Shown here: in pieces, positions 44,648-52,887 of the stretch
How the letters are laid out: each line of letters begins with the position of its first letter
Position numbering within the stretch: the stretch's first letter is position 1
Source: Bacteroidales bacterium
GTDB taxonomy: Bacteria > Bacteroidota > Bacteroidia > Bacteroidales > JAADJA01
Length of the DNA: 64,000 nt
Reading direction: 5' to 3'
NCBI GenBank assembly: GCA_020052415.1
Contig: JAGVPB010000014.1
Span: 1-64,000 of the forward strand
Notes under the pieces: generated by a model
Database searches by the model: none
What the model saw: the letters and a program-made list of their open reading frames with translations, nothing else
Told to the model about the DNA's origin: nothing
Translations under genes and position numbers: made by a program

Positions 44648-44845
44648 AAGTTTTATATTGATATTTTACCCCTCCGCTGCCATTAATGCCTCGCCTCCGT
44701 CCTCATCGTAGGATTTTACTTTTGCCTTTTTACTTTTATCTTTTTCCTTGTCTTGTTTTAAAAGGGAGTAAATTTAACTGGAATCTTTTAATTGAGATAA
44801 TTTTCAGGCAATTTCTTTATCATTAAAAAAAATTTCAATCAACAC

Positions 44846-44875
44846 TTGGTTTAAGAAAAAAATGGTGTACTTTTG
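44846..44875 (+). promoter_or_regulatory. tRNA-Glu promoter: TTGG-N18-TACTTTTG
   Basis: -33 TTGG lies at 44846-44849 and -7 TACTTTTG at 44868-44875, 39 bases before the tRNA. Confidence 0.55.
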
Positions 44876-44914
44876 CACACCCAAAAAATTCATTCATCAG
44901 AATGAAGCTAACAT

Positions 44915-44986
44915 GGCCCGTTCGTCTAGGGGTTAGGACGTCAGGTTTTCATCCTGGTAACAGGGGTTCGATTCCCCTACGGGCTA
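44915..44986 (+). tRNA. tRNA-Glu(TTC)
   Basis: This is a complete cloverleaf. The acceptor GGCCCGT pairs with ACGGGCT (44979-44985, G-U at the end pair), followed by discriminator A. The D arm contains CTAGGGGTTAGG. The anticodon stem TCAGG/CCTGG has loop TTTTCAT and anticodon TTC at 44948-44950. The T arm is CAGGGGTTCGATTCCCCT. CCA is not encoded. It is preceded by a promoter and followed by a terminator, so it is transcribed alone. Confidence 0.95.
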
Positions 44987-45000
44987 CGAAAAGAAAATTT

Positions 45001-45038
45001 AAAAGCTTGTATTGAAATAATATACAGGCTTTTTTTTA
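45001..45038 (+). terminator. Rho-independent terminator after tRNA-Glu
   Basis: The stem AAAAGCTTGTAT / ATACAGGCTTTT (one G-T pair) is followed by a run of eight or more T. Confidence 0.8.
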
Positions 45039-45182
45039 TTGGAGTAATATTAATCAGCCAATAATTCTTCAGGGGACTGATTGTTATTTTGGAAGGATTG
45101 AGAAAGTATTATCAGAACCATGAGAAATCAGGGAAAAGACATTGATACTACGATGAAGTAACTATTTGGCTAAAAAATTGTT

Positions 45183-45214
45183 ATTGATTTAAGCACTCAG
45201 GAATTTTATCTTTG
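45183..45214 (+). promoter_or_regulatory. Promoter: ATTG-N20-TATCTTTG
   Basis: -33 ATTG lies at 45183-45186 and -7 TATCTTTG at 45207-45214, 15 bases before the metallophosphoesterase ATG. Confidence 0.55.
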
Positions 45215-45228
45215 TTTAAACTTTATTC

Positions 45229-47133
45229 ATGAAATTTATTTTTACCATTATCACATATTCATTTTTTAACATGAATATTAACACAGCACCCGACCAGCCC
45301 ATCCTGATTGAGCCTGCAAATCAGGCTACAAATGTTTCTACTTCCCCGGTATTATCTGTATTGGTTTCCGATATTGACTCTGATAATCTGATTGTTACAT
45401 ATTATGGAAGGAAGAAAGCGATTGCCCCTCCCAAATTTACGATCATTGGGATGCCGGATACACAATATTATACATCGGGTAAATATGGAGGAAGCCCGGC
45501 AATCATGAATTCACAAACGCAATGGATTACTGACAATAAGGATTCACTAAACATTGTTTATGTTGCTCATTTGGGCGACTGCGTTGATGATGGCGATTTA
45601 TACGAAGCACCGTGGCAGGCAGCAGAGGTTGCTATGGAATATATTGAGAACCCCATAACAACCAACCTTGCAGATGGAATTCCCTATGGAATTGCGGTAG
45701 GAAACCATGACCAAACTCCGGCGGGTGATGCAGACGGAACCACCAATTATTATAACCAATATTTTGGAGAAAACAGGTTTTCAGGGAGAGGCTATTACGG
45801 GGGTCACTATGGATCAAATAACGATAACCATTATCAGTTGTTTAGTGCTGGTGGAATGGATTTTATCAGTATTTATATTGAATATGATCCTTCACCAGAT
45901 ACTACTGTTATTAACTGGGCTGAAGACCTTCTTCAAACCTGGGGAAATCGCAGGGCGATTATCGTCAGTCATTATATCATTGGAACAGGAAATCCCGGTG
46001 CTTTCGCAACCCAGGGTCAGGCAATTTATAATGCACTGAAGGACCATCCAAATGTATTTCTGTTCTTATGTGGCCATGTCCCCGGAGAGGGCAGACGCAG
46101 CGATACATATAACGGCAATATGATTCATTCTGTTCTTGCCGACTACCAAGCAAGACCTAATGGAGGTAACGGCTGGCTTAATATATTTGAATTTGATCCT
46201 GAAAACCACATAATTTCGGTTAATACCTATTCTCCCTGGCTGGATCAATGGGAAACTGATAATAATAGCCAATTTACTCTGCCTTATACTATGAGCACAG
46301 AGTTTCCCTTTCAATTGCTTGGCTCTGAAAATATTGTACCTTCGGGATCAACCTCCATGTTTAACTGGTCAAATTTGGATTCAAATACCGAATATGAGTG
46401 GTTTGTAACCATTGATGACGGTGAAGATATTACCATCAGCCCCACCTGGACATTTACAACAGGGAATCATCGTTTGAGCATTAAAGTTAATTTGGAGGGA
46501 GCATTTAACGGGACGGAAATGAATGCAGATCTTACGCCAATTTTGCCATTATCCCAGCCCTATACAGGCTTGCCATGGGAGTACCAGGGAATTGAAAATG
46601 TTGGGGTGCTGCCTCCAAATATTGTAGATTGGGTTTTGGTTGAATTGAGAGATGCAACGGATGCCAATTCAGCCACATCTTCTACGCGAATTGCCAGACA
46701 AGCAGCCTTTATCAGGAACACTGGAGAAATTGCCGGATTGGATGGAGCCAGTACTTTATCCTTCTCAAGTAATATTATCAACCTGCTGTTTGCAGCTATT
46801 TGGCATCGTAATCATCTTGGGGTTCTTTCAGCACTGCCTTTGGAAAATATTGGCGGTACATACGTCTATGATTTTTCTGTTGGATTTGAAAAGGCATTAG
46901 GCGGAATTAGTGCTCAAAATGAATTAAATGCTGGCATTTGGGGCATGATCGGTGGAGATGCCAATGCAAATGGAATGATTGGTTCGGATGATAAAACACT
47001 GGAATGGATGTTGAAAGCCGGTTTGAAGGGATACTTAGGAGGCGACTGTAATTTAGACACTCAGGTTAATAATAAGGATAAAAATGAAATCTGGCTGCCG
47101 AACATGGGAAAAGAATGTCAGGTACCTGAATAA
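45229..47133 (+). CDS. Secreted metallophosphoesterase with Ig/FN3 segments and dockerin-like C-terminus
   Basis: The protein has 634 residues. A short signal-like N-terminus is followed by an Ig-like strand segment (about 20-60). The calcineurin-like phosphoesterase domain (about 68-330) carries GMPDTQ (Asp77), GDCVDDG (116-122), GNHDQ (158-162), a VSH and a CGHVPG metal-binding His. An FN3-like part (about 365-415) follows. The last 200 residues are a Bacteroidota secretion-linked module (WVLVELRDATDA..., IWHRNHLGVLSALPL) ending in two EF-hand-like loops, DANANGMIGSDD and DCNLDTQVNNKD, as in dockerins. It is predicted to be an extracellular phosphodiesterase or phosphatase. No canonical T9SS CTD is seen. 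Confidence 0.8.
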   Translation: MKFIFTIITYSFFNMNINTAPDQPILIEPANQATNVSTSPVLSVLVSDIDSDNLIVTYYGRKKAIAPPKFTIIGMPDTQYYTSGKYGGSPAIMNSQTQWITDNKDSLNIVYVAHLGDCVDDGDLYEAPWQAAEVAMEYIENPITTNLADGIPYGIAVGNHDQTPAGDADGTTNYYNQYFGENRFSGRGYYGGHYGSNNDNHYQLFSAGGMDFISIYIEYDPSPDTTVINWAEDLLQTWGNRRAIIVSHYIIGTGNPGAFATQGQAIYNALKDHPNVFLFLCGHVPGEGRRSDTYNGNMIHSVLADYQARPNGGNGWLNIFEFDPENHIISVNTYSPWLDQWETDNNSQFTLPYTMSTEFPFQLLGSENIVPSGSTSMFNWSNLDSNTEYEWFVTIDDGEDITISPTWTFTTGNHRLSIKVNLEGAFNGTEMNADLTPILPLSQPYTGLPWEYQGIENVGVLPPNIVDWVLVELRDATDANSATSSTRIARQAAFIRNTGEIAGLDGASTLSFSSNIINLLFAAIWHRNHLGVLSALPLENIGGTYVYDFSVGFEKALGGISAQNELNAGIWGMIGGDANANGMIGSDDKTLEWMLKAGLKGYLGGDCNLDTQVNNKDKNEIWLPNMGKECQVPE

Positions 47134-47237
47134 TTGAATGAATATCCACTTTAAACATTGTAAGTCTGCTGATTTAATGTTCAAAAGAAATTATACCAAA
47201 GTGAAATTCTAACAGGTTCGCAAGGAATTCGCTTCAA

Positions 47238-47921
47238 TCATTCATGATCAGCCTGAAACTTAAATCCTAGCCGTTTTCCTGTCCTGAGTTGCATGGTGTC
47301 AACGGTCGAAATGAATTCCTGTACCGACACCTCTTTAACATCATTGTAGGGCGGGGTAAGAAGATCAAAGTTGATGGTATATTGTATCGCCGATTCAAGT
47401 ATTTTGCATGATGTTTCCTGCGTCATCTCCGAAGTGCCGAAGCTGCTGTATAAAAACCCTATCTCTCTTTTGCCTTCGACAAAATAATGCATATCCTTAT
47501 TGATCATGATACGGCCAATAAGATAACCTAAGTCGTTGAACCTGCTGTATTTGAAAGAATCACTCAGAAAATTAAAAATATTGATGATACCACAATACGA
47601 CCGCTCCTTATCTTCACGGATATACGGGGTCTTCATAACTTCGTGATCACGTGGGATTTCGAAAACATTCGTATGCATCATGAATACAAGAGTGTCGCCT
47701 GCAAACTTAAGTTCAGATTCAAATTCATTCCTGTCGCGGTATATAAAAGGTATTTTTTTTGACTGATCACTGCTGAGGGATTCATATTGTGTAACAAGCC
47801 TCTGCATGGCGTTTTTTAAAAGATTCAGGGTGTCGTAAGTATTCCTGTAAACCTTTTGTTTTAATGCAGCCTTTTTGATAAGTGCGTTGAAAAGTTCATC
47901 CGGCTGGTGTTGTTTGTCCAT
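47238..47921 (-). CDS. Conserved-looking hypothetical cytosolic protein
   Basis: This 227-residue protein has no signal peptide or membrane segment. A helical N-terminal half (LFNALIKKAALKQKVYRNTYDTL...) is followed by a mixed alpha/beta half with FVEGKREIGFLYSSFG and a run of charged loops. I recognise no family. It lies 42 bases downstream of porT on the same strand and is probably co-transcribed, so a link to the type IX system or the envelope is possible. Confidence 0.55.
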   Translation of the reverse strand: MDKQHQPDELFNALIKKAALKQKVYRNTYDTLNLLKNAMQRLVTQYESLSSDQSKKIPFIYRDRNEFESELKFAGDTLVFMMHTNVFEIPRDHEVMKTPYIREDKERSYCGIINIFNFLSDSFKYSRFNDLGYLIGRIMINKDMHYFVEGKREIGFLYSSFGTSEMTQETSCKILESAIQYTINFDLLTPPYNDVKEVSVQEFISTVDTMQLRTGKRLGFKFQADHE

Positions 47922-47963
47922 TTTTGCGGGATTTCAGGATATAAATAATAATGTCAATAACGA

Positions 47964-48749
47964 TTACTCAAACGTAAAAGTGAGTTGAAAAACCTTAGAA
48001 GAAAGTTTATCAATGCCTTCTGTATAAATGTTGTTTTCATGTTTCAACATATCAAAAAACCCATAGGACATGGTAAGTTCGGTTCCAAATTTAAACCATT
48101 CAAAATAGAAGTCAAATCCAAAGCCCAGATCACCATAGATATCATTCCTGTTCAGCTTAACCAGCACCTGGCCTGTTTCCTTTTTCTTTTTTGCCTGCGA
48201 CGACAAATCGAGGCGGTAGGTAAATCCGCCTAAAAGATAAGCCCTGAAATTGCCCTGCCTTTTGGACTTATATTTTAAATGAAATGGAAATTCAACAAAA
48301 GTGGACGGTACATTTTTGCGGACATCAATGAGCAAACTATCCGGAAATCTCATGAAGCGATAGTCGAGATTTCGTTCCCCAAAAGACAGGGACGGTACAA
48401 ACCTGAGATCGAAATAATTTCCAAGACGGAGGTTTGAAACGATACCAACGGTAAATCCATAAGTGGGTTCGGATTCGATTGAATAGATCAATGCAGAGTC
48501 GGCATTAATTTCAGCAGCAGCAATTGAATCAAAGTAGGTGCGGTGCAGATTCTCGACGGGCCGTATGGTAAAAAGCATTTGATTAACGGCGAGTATAAAT
48601 CCGAAATGATATTTAGAGTAATCGTAAGTAGGCATGTTTTCAACTTTTTGCCTCTGTGCTAAAGTGTCAAATGGAATCACAAAAACCAGGCTGGTAAAAG
48701 CTGCTATTAAAAATCCGGATAACCTCAAGAATATTCTTTTTTTGATCAT
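47964..48749 (-). CDS. porT: PorT-like type IX secretion outer-membrane barrel protein
   Basis: This 261-residue protein has a signal peptide (to about 32, TLAQR) and a small outer-membrane barrel. The stretch NMPTYDYSKYHFGFILAVN (about 38-57) followed by QMLFTIRPV is the N-terminal signature of PorT/SprT proteins, and the strands end with FQLTFTFE. PorT is required for secretion through T9SS in Porphyromonas and Flavobacterium. Its presence fits the many CTD-bearing cargo genes here. A -7 box TAAATTTG lies on the minus strand at 48783-48790. Confidence 0.8.
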   Translation of the reverse strand: MIKKRIFLRLSGFLIAAFTSLVFVIPFDTLAQRQKVENMPTYDYSKYHFGFILAVNQMLFTIRPVENLHRTYFDSIAAAEINADSALIYSIESEPTYGFTVGIVSNLRLGNYFDLRFVPSLSFGERNLDYRFMRFPDSLLIDVRKNVPSTFVEFPFHLKYKSKRQGNFRAYLLGGFTYRLDLSSQAKKKKETGQVLVKLNRNDIYGDLGFGFDFYFEWFKFGTELTMSYGFFDMLKHENNIYTEGIDKLSSKVFQLTFTFE

Positions 48750-48820
48750 TAATAACGGGAGTCAAACATTATTATTTTCGCGCAAATTTAATTATTATTT
48801 ATTCAAATCTCACGGACTTA

Positions 48821-49828
48821 TTAAAGTTTCAGGCTAAGCGCTTCGCGTTGCAACTGCTGTTTGTCCACCGGAACTACACCTGATTTTTCGCACACCAGTC
48901 CTCCAGCAAGGTTCGAAACGGAAGCAAGAACCGTTGGATGAGCTTTTACGGCAAGGCACAAAGACGCCACACTTATCACAGTGTCGCCGGCGCCGGAAAC
49001 ATCCGCAACGGATCTGATGTGTGAAGGAAGTATGCGTGAATTTCTCACTCCGTTGTCGCTGTATTCAACAAAAATACCGTCCTCCGAAAGGGTTAGCAAT
49101 ATGATTTCCGAATGTATCAGCTTGTTTAACTGTTCGACAGCTTTCTTCAGCTGCAACTCATCCCTTGCATCAAAATCCAGATTCAGCCCTTCTTTAAGCT
49201 CTTTAAGGTTAGGTTTGAAAAGGCTGATATTCTTATATGCACTGAAATTCCTTTTTTTCGGATCAGCCGCAACGGGTATTTTTTTTTCAGAGGCAATACG
49301 AACTACTTTGCCGATCAGTTTTTCAGAAATAATTCCTTTATCATAATCCTGAAAAATAATCACATCAATTTTATTTCCAGTAACGATTTTCTCTATGCAG
49401 TTGTCGAATGCGCCGGCATCCTTTGGTTCAAGCGGAATATCGGTTTCTTCGTCCACACGCAGCATTTGCATTTTGTTTCCGATTACCCTGAATTTTGTAG
49501 TTGTGATTCTTTCATCGCTTCTTAAAATTCCGGTAGTTTCCATATCCTGCTCCTTCATTATATCCAGAAATTCCTTTCCTTTCTGGTCGTTTCCTACAAC
49601 GGAGCAAAGAATTGGATTTGCCCCGAGAGCCTTAATATTCAATGCAACATTTGCTGCGCCTCCGAGTCTGTTTTCACGGCTTTTAACTGTTACTATCGGG
49701 ACAGGCGCTTCCGGCGAAATACGATCAACCTTACCCCATAAATAGGAATCAACCATCACATCACCGATGATCAGGACATTCAACTGATTAAATGAATCGA
49801 AAAGATGAGCGATTAATTTTTCTTTCAT
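48821..49828 (-). CDS. hldA: D-glycero-beta-D-manno-heptose-7-phosphate kinase (PfkB family)
   Basis: This kinase phosphorylates heptose 7-phosphate to the 1,7-bisphosphate in ADP-heptose synthesis for LPS core. It is a single-domain 335-residue protein equal to the N-terminal half of HldE (RfaE1). Motifs are VLIIGDVMVDSYLWGKVDRI, SPEAPVPIV, RLGGAANVALN near the N-terminus, and the PfkB signature DVSGAGDTVISV near the C-terminus. The frame extends to a TTG at 49861, but that codon is part of the -7 box TATTTTTG (49859-49866), so the start is the ATG at 49828 (or 49852). No nucleotidyltransferase half is attached, so HldC must lie elsewhere. Confidence 0.88.
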   Translation of the reverse strand: MKEKLIAHLFDSFNQLNVLIIGDVMVDSYLWGKVDRISPEAPVPIVTVKSRENRLGGAANVALNIKALGANPILCSVVGNDQKGKEFLDIMKEQDMETTGILRSDERITTTKFRVIGNKMQMLRVDEETDIPLEPKDAGAFDNCIEKIVTGNKIDVIIFQDYDKGIISEKLIGKVVRIASEKKIPVAADPKKRNFSAYKNISLFKPNLKELKEGLNLDFDARDELQLKKAVEQLNKLIHSEIILLTLSEDGIFVEYSDNGVRNSRILPSHIRSVADVSGAGDTVISVASLCLAVKAHPTVLASVSNLAGGLVCEKSGVVPVDKQQLQREALSLKL

Positions 49829-49858
49829 GTAACGGCCCTTATAATCCTCCATTTCCGG

Positions 49859-49866
49859 CAAAAATA
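49859..49866 (-). promoter_or_regulatory. -7 box TATTTTTG of the heptose kinase gene
   Basis: This is a TAnnTTTG match on the minus strand. Its position rules out the upstream TTG as start codon. Confidence 0.45.
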
Positions 49867-49919
49867 ACGATTTTGATTAAATGCAATGAAGAATTAAGGG
49901 TATTACTTTTACCTCGAAA

Positions 49920-50663
49920 TCAACTGAAGATAATTAATTTATTGATTTTTACCAGGGCACTTTCAGCAAAAACCTTTTTCAGGTTTTCGGTTTCAATTTT
50001 AAGAGTCTTGTACAATTCGGGCGGGACACTAATATCTGCAAGGTATAAGTCGCCGATGTATTTGGAGGCTTTTTGCCTGAAAAGGCCGAATTTAGGGATC
50101 GCCAGAGCCATAGTAGCATCTGCCTTTATAGTCGGTTCACCGGGTTTCCCTGTTGAAAGATCAAGGCCGGACGGCGTATCGAATGATAGCACCGGAATGC
50201 CGGCATTATTTATTATTTCGATTAATTTGGCAACTTTTTCCCCGGGATTTCCCTGAAAACTGTAACCCACAATTCCGTCAATGATCAGGTCTGCCTGGTC
50301 AAAATTATCAATTGTTGGAATTTTCATTTTCTGGCAAATTGAAAACTGGTGGACGGTTTCCTGTCTGAACTTACCCTTGGGATCAGTCAACAGTATGCTT
50401 ACTTCTGCACCCCAGTTTTTTAACCTGCGCGCTGCAACCATTGCTCCGCCTCCATTGCCTCCGGGACCTGCGACAACGATGACCTTTTTTTCATAAGGCT
50501 CATTCACGAGAAACTTTTCCCTGGCCAATTCGGCGAGGTTATGGCCTGCATTTTCCATCATCTGTATCAGGCTGATGCCATAGTCTTCCGTCATCAGCCG
50601 TTCGATCTCCTTCATTTGATCGGGAATAATATATGGAAGATTTCCTTTAAAGTGAGTCGTCAT
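49920..50663 (-). CDS. nnrE: NAD(P)H-hydrate epimerase (YjeF N-terminal type)
   Basis: This enzyme epimerises damaged R-NAD(P)HX to the S form, which the dehydratase then repairs. Its 247 residues correspond to the YjeF_N domain only; most bacterial Nnr proteins are about 500 residues with the dehydratase fused. Motifs are MMENAGHNLAELA (35-47), VVAGPGGNGGGAMVAARRL (63-81), the catalytic Asp region DGIVGYSFQGNPGE and FDTPSGLDLSTG. The dehydratase partner is not in this window. It is followed by the heptose kinase gene after about 90 bases. Confidence 0.9.
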   Translation of the reverse strand: MTTHFKGNLPYIIPDQMKEIERLMTEDYGISLIQMMENAGHNLAELAREKFLVNEPYEKKVIVVAGPGGNGGGAMVAARRLKNWGAEVSILLTDPKGKFRQETVHQFSICQKMKIPTIDNFDQADLIIDGIVGYSFQGNPGEKVAKLIEIINNAGIPVLSFDTPSGLDLSTGKPGEPTIKADATMALAIPKFGLFRQKASKYIGDLYLADISVPPELYKTLKIETENLKKVFAESALVKINKLIIFS

Positions 50664-50730
50664 TAGTATATTTTATTTTTATGGTTATTATTGGCCATTT
50701 TAAATTTAAAACAGTTCCGGAAATAATCTC

Positions 50731-51660
50731 TTAAAACCTTTTTGTATAACCGTGACAATACGGAAGAGAACCCTTATGTTCATAATAATCCTGGTGGTAA
50801 TTTTCTGCTTGCCAAAACTCCGTTGCCTTCCTCAGCCTGGTCACTACCTTATATCCTTTATTTTTAAGAATGCCAATCAGCTTTTCAGCAATTTCTTTTT
50901 GCTCGTCAGTTCGGTAAAAAATTTCCGAAAAGTATTGTTCGCCGATATCGGGGCCCTGACCATTTGCCTGGGTTGGGTCATGAATCTCAAAAAACAGCCG
51001 TGCTAACTTTTCATACGAGGTTTTTCCCGGGTCAAAAACTATTTCAATTGCTTCAACATGCCCGGTAGTATGTGAACACACCTCTTCATAAGTCGGATTC
51101 TTTTTTGTACCTCCGGTATAGCCAACGGTTGTTGTAATCACGCCGGGTTCTTTCTGCATGTAATATTCGACGCCCCAAAAACAGCCTCCTGCAAATATTG
51201 CCGTATCAGTTTTACTCATAATGTTTTCCGGTATAAAATTTAATGAAATGGAATTGACACAATGCCTTGTATTTTTTTCAGTGAACCTTTCGCCCTTAAA
51301 AACATGGCCAAGATGTCCCCCGCAATTTGAACACACAATTTCAGTCCGTTGTCCATCGGCATCAGGAATTCGTTTTACAGCACCCTCGATTTCGTCATCA
51401 AAGCTCGGCCAACCGCAATCCGAATCAAACTTATCCTCCGACCTGAACAAAGGTGTACCGCATTGTTTGCATGTATAGGTGCCGTCTTCTTTAAAGTCAA
51501 CATATTTGCCCGAAAAAGGACGCTCAGTGCCTTTATGAAGGATTACCTTCCCCTCCTCCGGTGTCAATGGATTAAATTTCATATCATTGCCATTCTGTGC
51601 ACATGCAGTTAGCCAACCGATCAAAAATATCAACAAAGATTTTATTATATTCGACCCCAT
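50731..51660 (-). CDS. msrBA: Exported bifunctional methionine sulfoxide reductase MsrB-MsrA (lipoprotein)
   Basis: This enzyme repairs oxidised methionine of both stereo-configurations. There are 309 residues with lipobox LTAC (Cys20), so it is an envelope lipoprotein. The MsrB domain (about 28-145) has zinc cysteines 64/67 and 110/113 and catalytic Cys134 in RHCVNS. The MsrA domain (about 152-305) has GGCFWG with nucleophile Cys160, GYTGGTKKNPTYEEVC and the resolving Cys near YCHGY. The B-A order is found in several bacteria. A -7 box TACATTTG lies at 51674-51681 on the minus strand. Confidence 0.93.
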   Translation of the reverse strand: MGSNIIKSLLIFLIGWLTACAQNGNDMKFNPLTPEEGKVILHKGTERPFSGKYVDFKEDGTYTCKQCGTPLFRSEDKFDSDCGWPSFDDEIEGAVKRIPDADGQRTEIVCSNCGGHLGHVFKGERFTEKNTRHCVNSISLNFIPENIMSKTDTAIFAGGCFWGVEYYMQKEPGVITTTVGYTGGTKKNPTYEEVCSHTTGHVEAIEIVFDPGKTSYEKLARLFFEIHDPTQANGQGPDIGEQYFSEIFYRTDEQKEIAEKLIGILKNKGYKVVTRLRKATEFWQAENYHQDYYEHKGSLPYCHGYTKRF

Positions 51661-51803
51661 TAAATATATCCCGCAAATGTATTAAAATCATTAACAACCG
51701 GATTTTTGATTTGTTTAAATTCGCGTCAATTTTATTGTTTCCTGAACTGTCAACTGTGAACTGTGAACTCCAAACTCAAAACTCCAAACTTTGAACTTAT
51801 TCC

Positions 51804-51811
51804 TACCTTTG
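51804..51811 (+). promoter_or_regulatory. -7 box TACCTTTG abutting the PPDK regulatory gene
   Basis: This is an exact TAnnTTTG ending only 4 bases before the ATG at 51816. Transcription would start at or just inside the start codon, implying a leaderless mRNA. Confidence 0.45.
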
Positions 51812-51815
51812 CCTC

Positions 51816-52613
51816 ATGTATTTCATCATCGTCGTATCGGATGGAACCGGCCGGACTGCCCAGCAGGCGCTGGATGCAGCACTTACTCAGTTTGAGGATG
51901 CACAGGTGGAAATCCTTGTGAGGCCAGGTGTTCGAACCAGGCTGCAGGTGCTTGAGGTAGTGGAGGAAGCCTTAAAGAAAAAAGCCTTCATTGCTCATAC
52001 CCTCGTCTCCAACGAAATGCGAAGCCTCATGCTTGAAACAGCAAGAAAACTTAATGTTGAAACCATTGACATCATGGGTCCCCTGTTGCTCAGGCTCTCT
52101 CACCAGTTTGCCAATGCCCCCGCCGAGAAACCAGGGCTCTTTCATGAACTCAACAAAGATTATTTCACGCGGATAGAAGCCATGGAATATACTTTCCGGC
52201 ATGATGACGGTCAGAGAGAACATGAACTCGACAAAGCCGATATTATCCTCGTCGGTGTTTCGCGAACATTCAAGACGCCACTCAGCATTTACCTTGCAAT
52301 TAAAGGGTGGCTGGTTGCCAATGTTCCTATTGTACTCGATATGAAGGTCCCGCCAATTCTTTCCGAAATAGAGCCGTCCAGGATATTCGGACTGACAACT
52401 TATCCCACGGCATTGGCTCAGCTTAGGCGTTCCCGCCATGAACATCTTGGAGGTTCAACAGGCAATTATGCAAATTTCGATCATGTAACCCGTGAGCTGA
52501 GGTTTGCCACCGCTATTTTTCAGCGGCATCCGCGCTGGGCTGTGATTAATGTTGCTCATAAGCCAATAGAGGAAATAGCCTCTGAAATTCTTGCGCTTTA
52601 CAACCGGCATTAA
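51816..52613 (+). CDS. Pyruvate, phosphate dikinase/PEP synthase regulatory protein (DUF299)
   Basis: This bifunctional Ser/Thr kinase and phosphorylase inactivates PPDK or PEP synthase with ADP and reactivates it with phosphate. It has 265 residues. The N-terminal VVSDGTGRTA (6-15) matches the family, and the P-loop-like GVSRTFKTP (147-155) is its signature. GLTTYPTALAQLRRSR and the C-terminal VINVAHKPIEEIASEI are also typical. It controls the switch between glycolysis and gluconeogenesis. The promoter position suggests leaderless translation. Confidence 0.9.
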   Translation: MYFIIVVSDGTGRTAQQALDAALTQFEDAQVEILVRPGVRTRLQVLEVVEEALKKKAFIAHTLVSNEMRSLMLETARKLNVETIDIMGPLLLRLSHQFANAPAEKPGLFHELNKDYFTRIEAMEYTFRHDDGQREHELDKADIILVGVSRTFKTPLSIYLAIKGWLVANVPIVLDMKVPPILSEIEPSRIFGLTTYPTALAQLRRSRHEHLGGSTGNYANFDHVTRELRFATAIFQRHPRWAVINVAHKPIEEIASEILALYNRH

Positions 52614-52729
52614 TTAATACTGATCCAGGTATATATTATAGAGGAATGTGAAAATGAAAACGGATAGCAGGCAGTTGGCAATCATCAATCTGCAGTCTGC
52701 ATTTCCCAAAACCCGTAACGCACACCATA

Positions 52730-52790
52730 CCTTTATACCAATATACCCTTATACCCATATACCCTTATACCCAAATTCCCTTATATCCTT
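52730..52790. repeat. Tandem ATACCCTTAT repeat (repeat family 2, copy A)
   Basis: About five units of the form ATACCCTTATACCC/AAATTCCCTTATATCC are followed by a tail (GGAATATAATACCGCTTATC) shared with the elements near 58640 and 60770. Confidence 0.55.
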
Positions 52791-52887
52791 CCTTTTCACA
52801 GAATCTGGAATATAATACCGCTTATCCGTATAATTTTTGAACCACGATTGTTTTTCTTTGTTAATTTGCCGGTAAACTGTTGTTTTA

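Larger units (their letters stand above)
43956..44914. other. Long non-coding stretch with ORF6N relic and repeats
   Basis: There is no intact gene. From left to right it holds the NlpC/P60 promoter (43965-43972), a half repeat with GCCACTAAAACATCAAAGCA (about 44123-44142), a 12-bp tandem repeat (44201-44236), the minus-strand ORF6N pseudogene (44428-44647), repeated short words of the AAAAGTAAAAAG type near 44720-44750 and the tRNA-Glu promoter. Confidence 0.6.
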
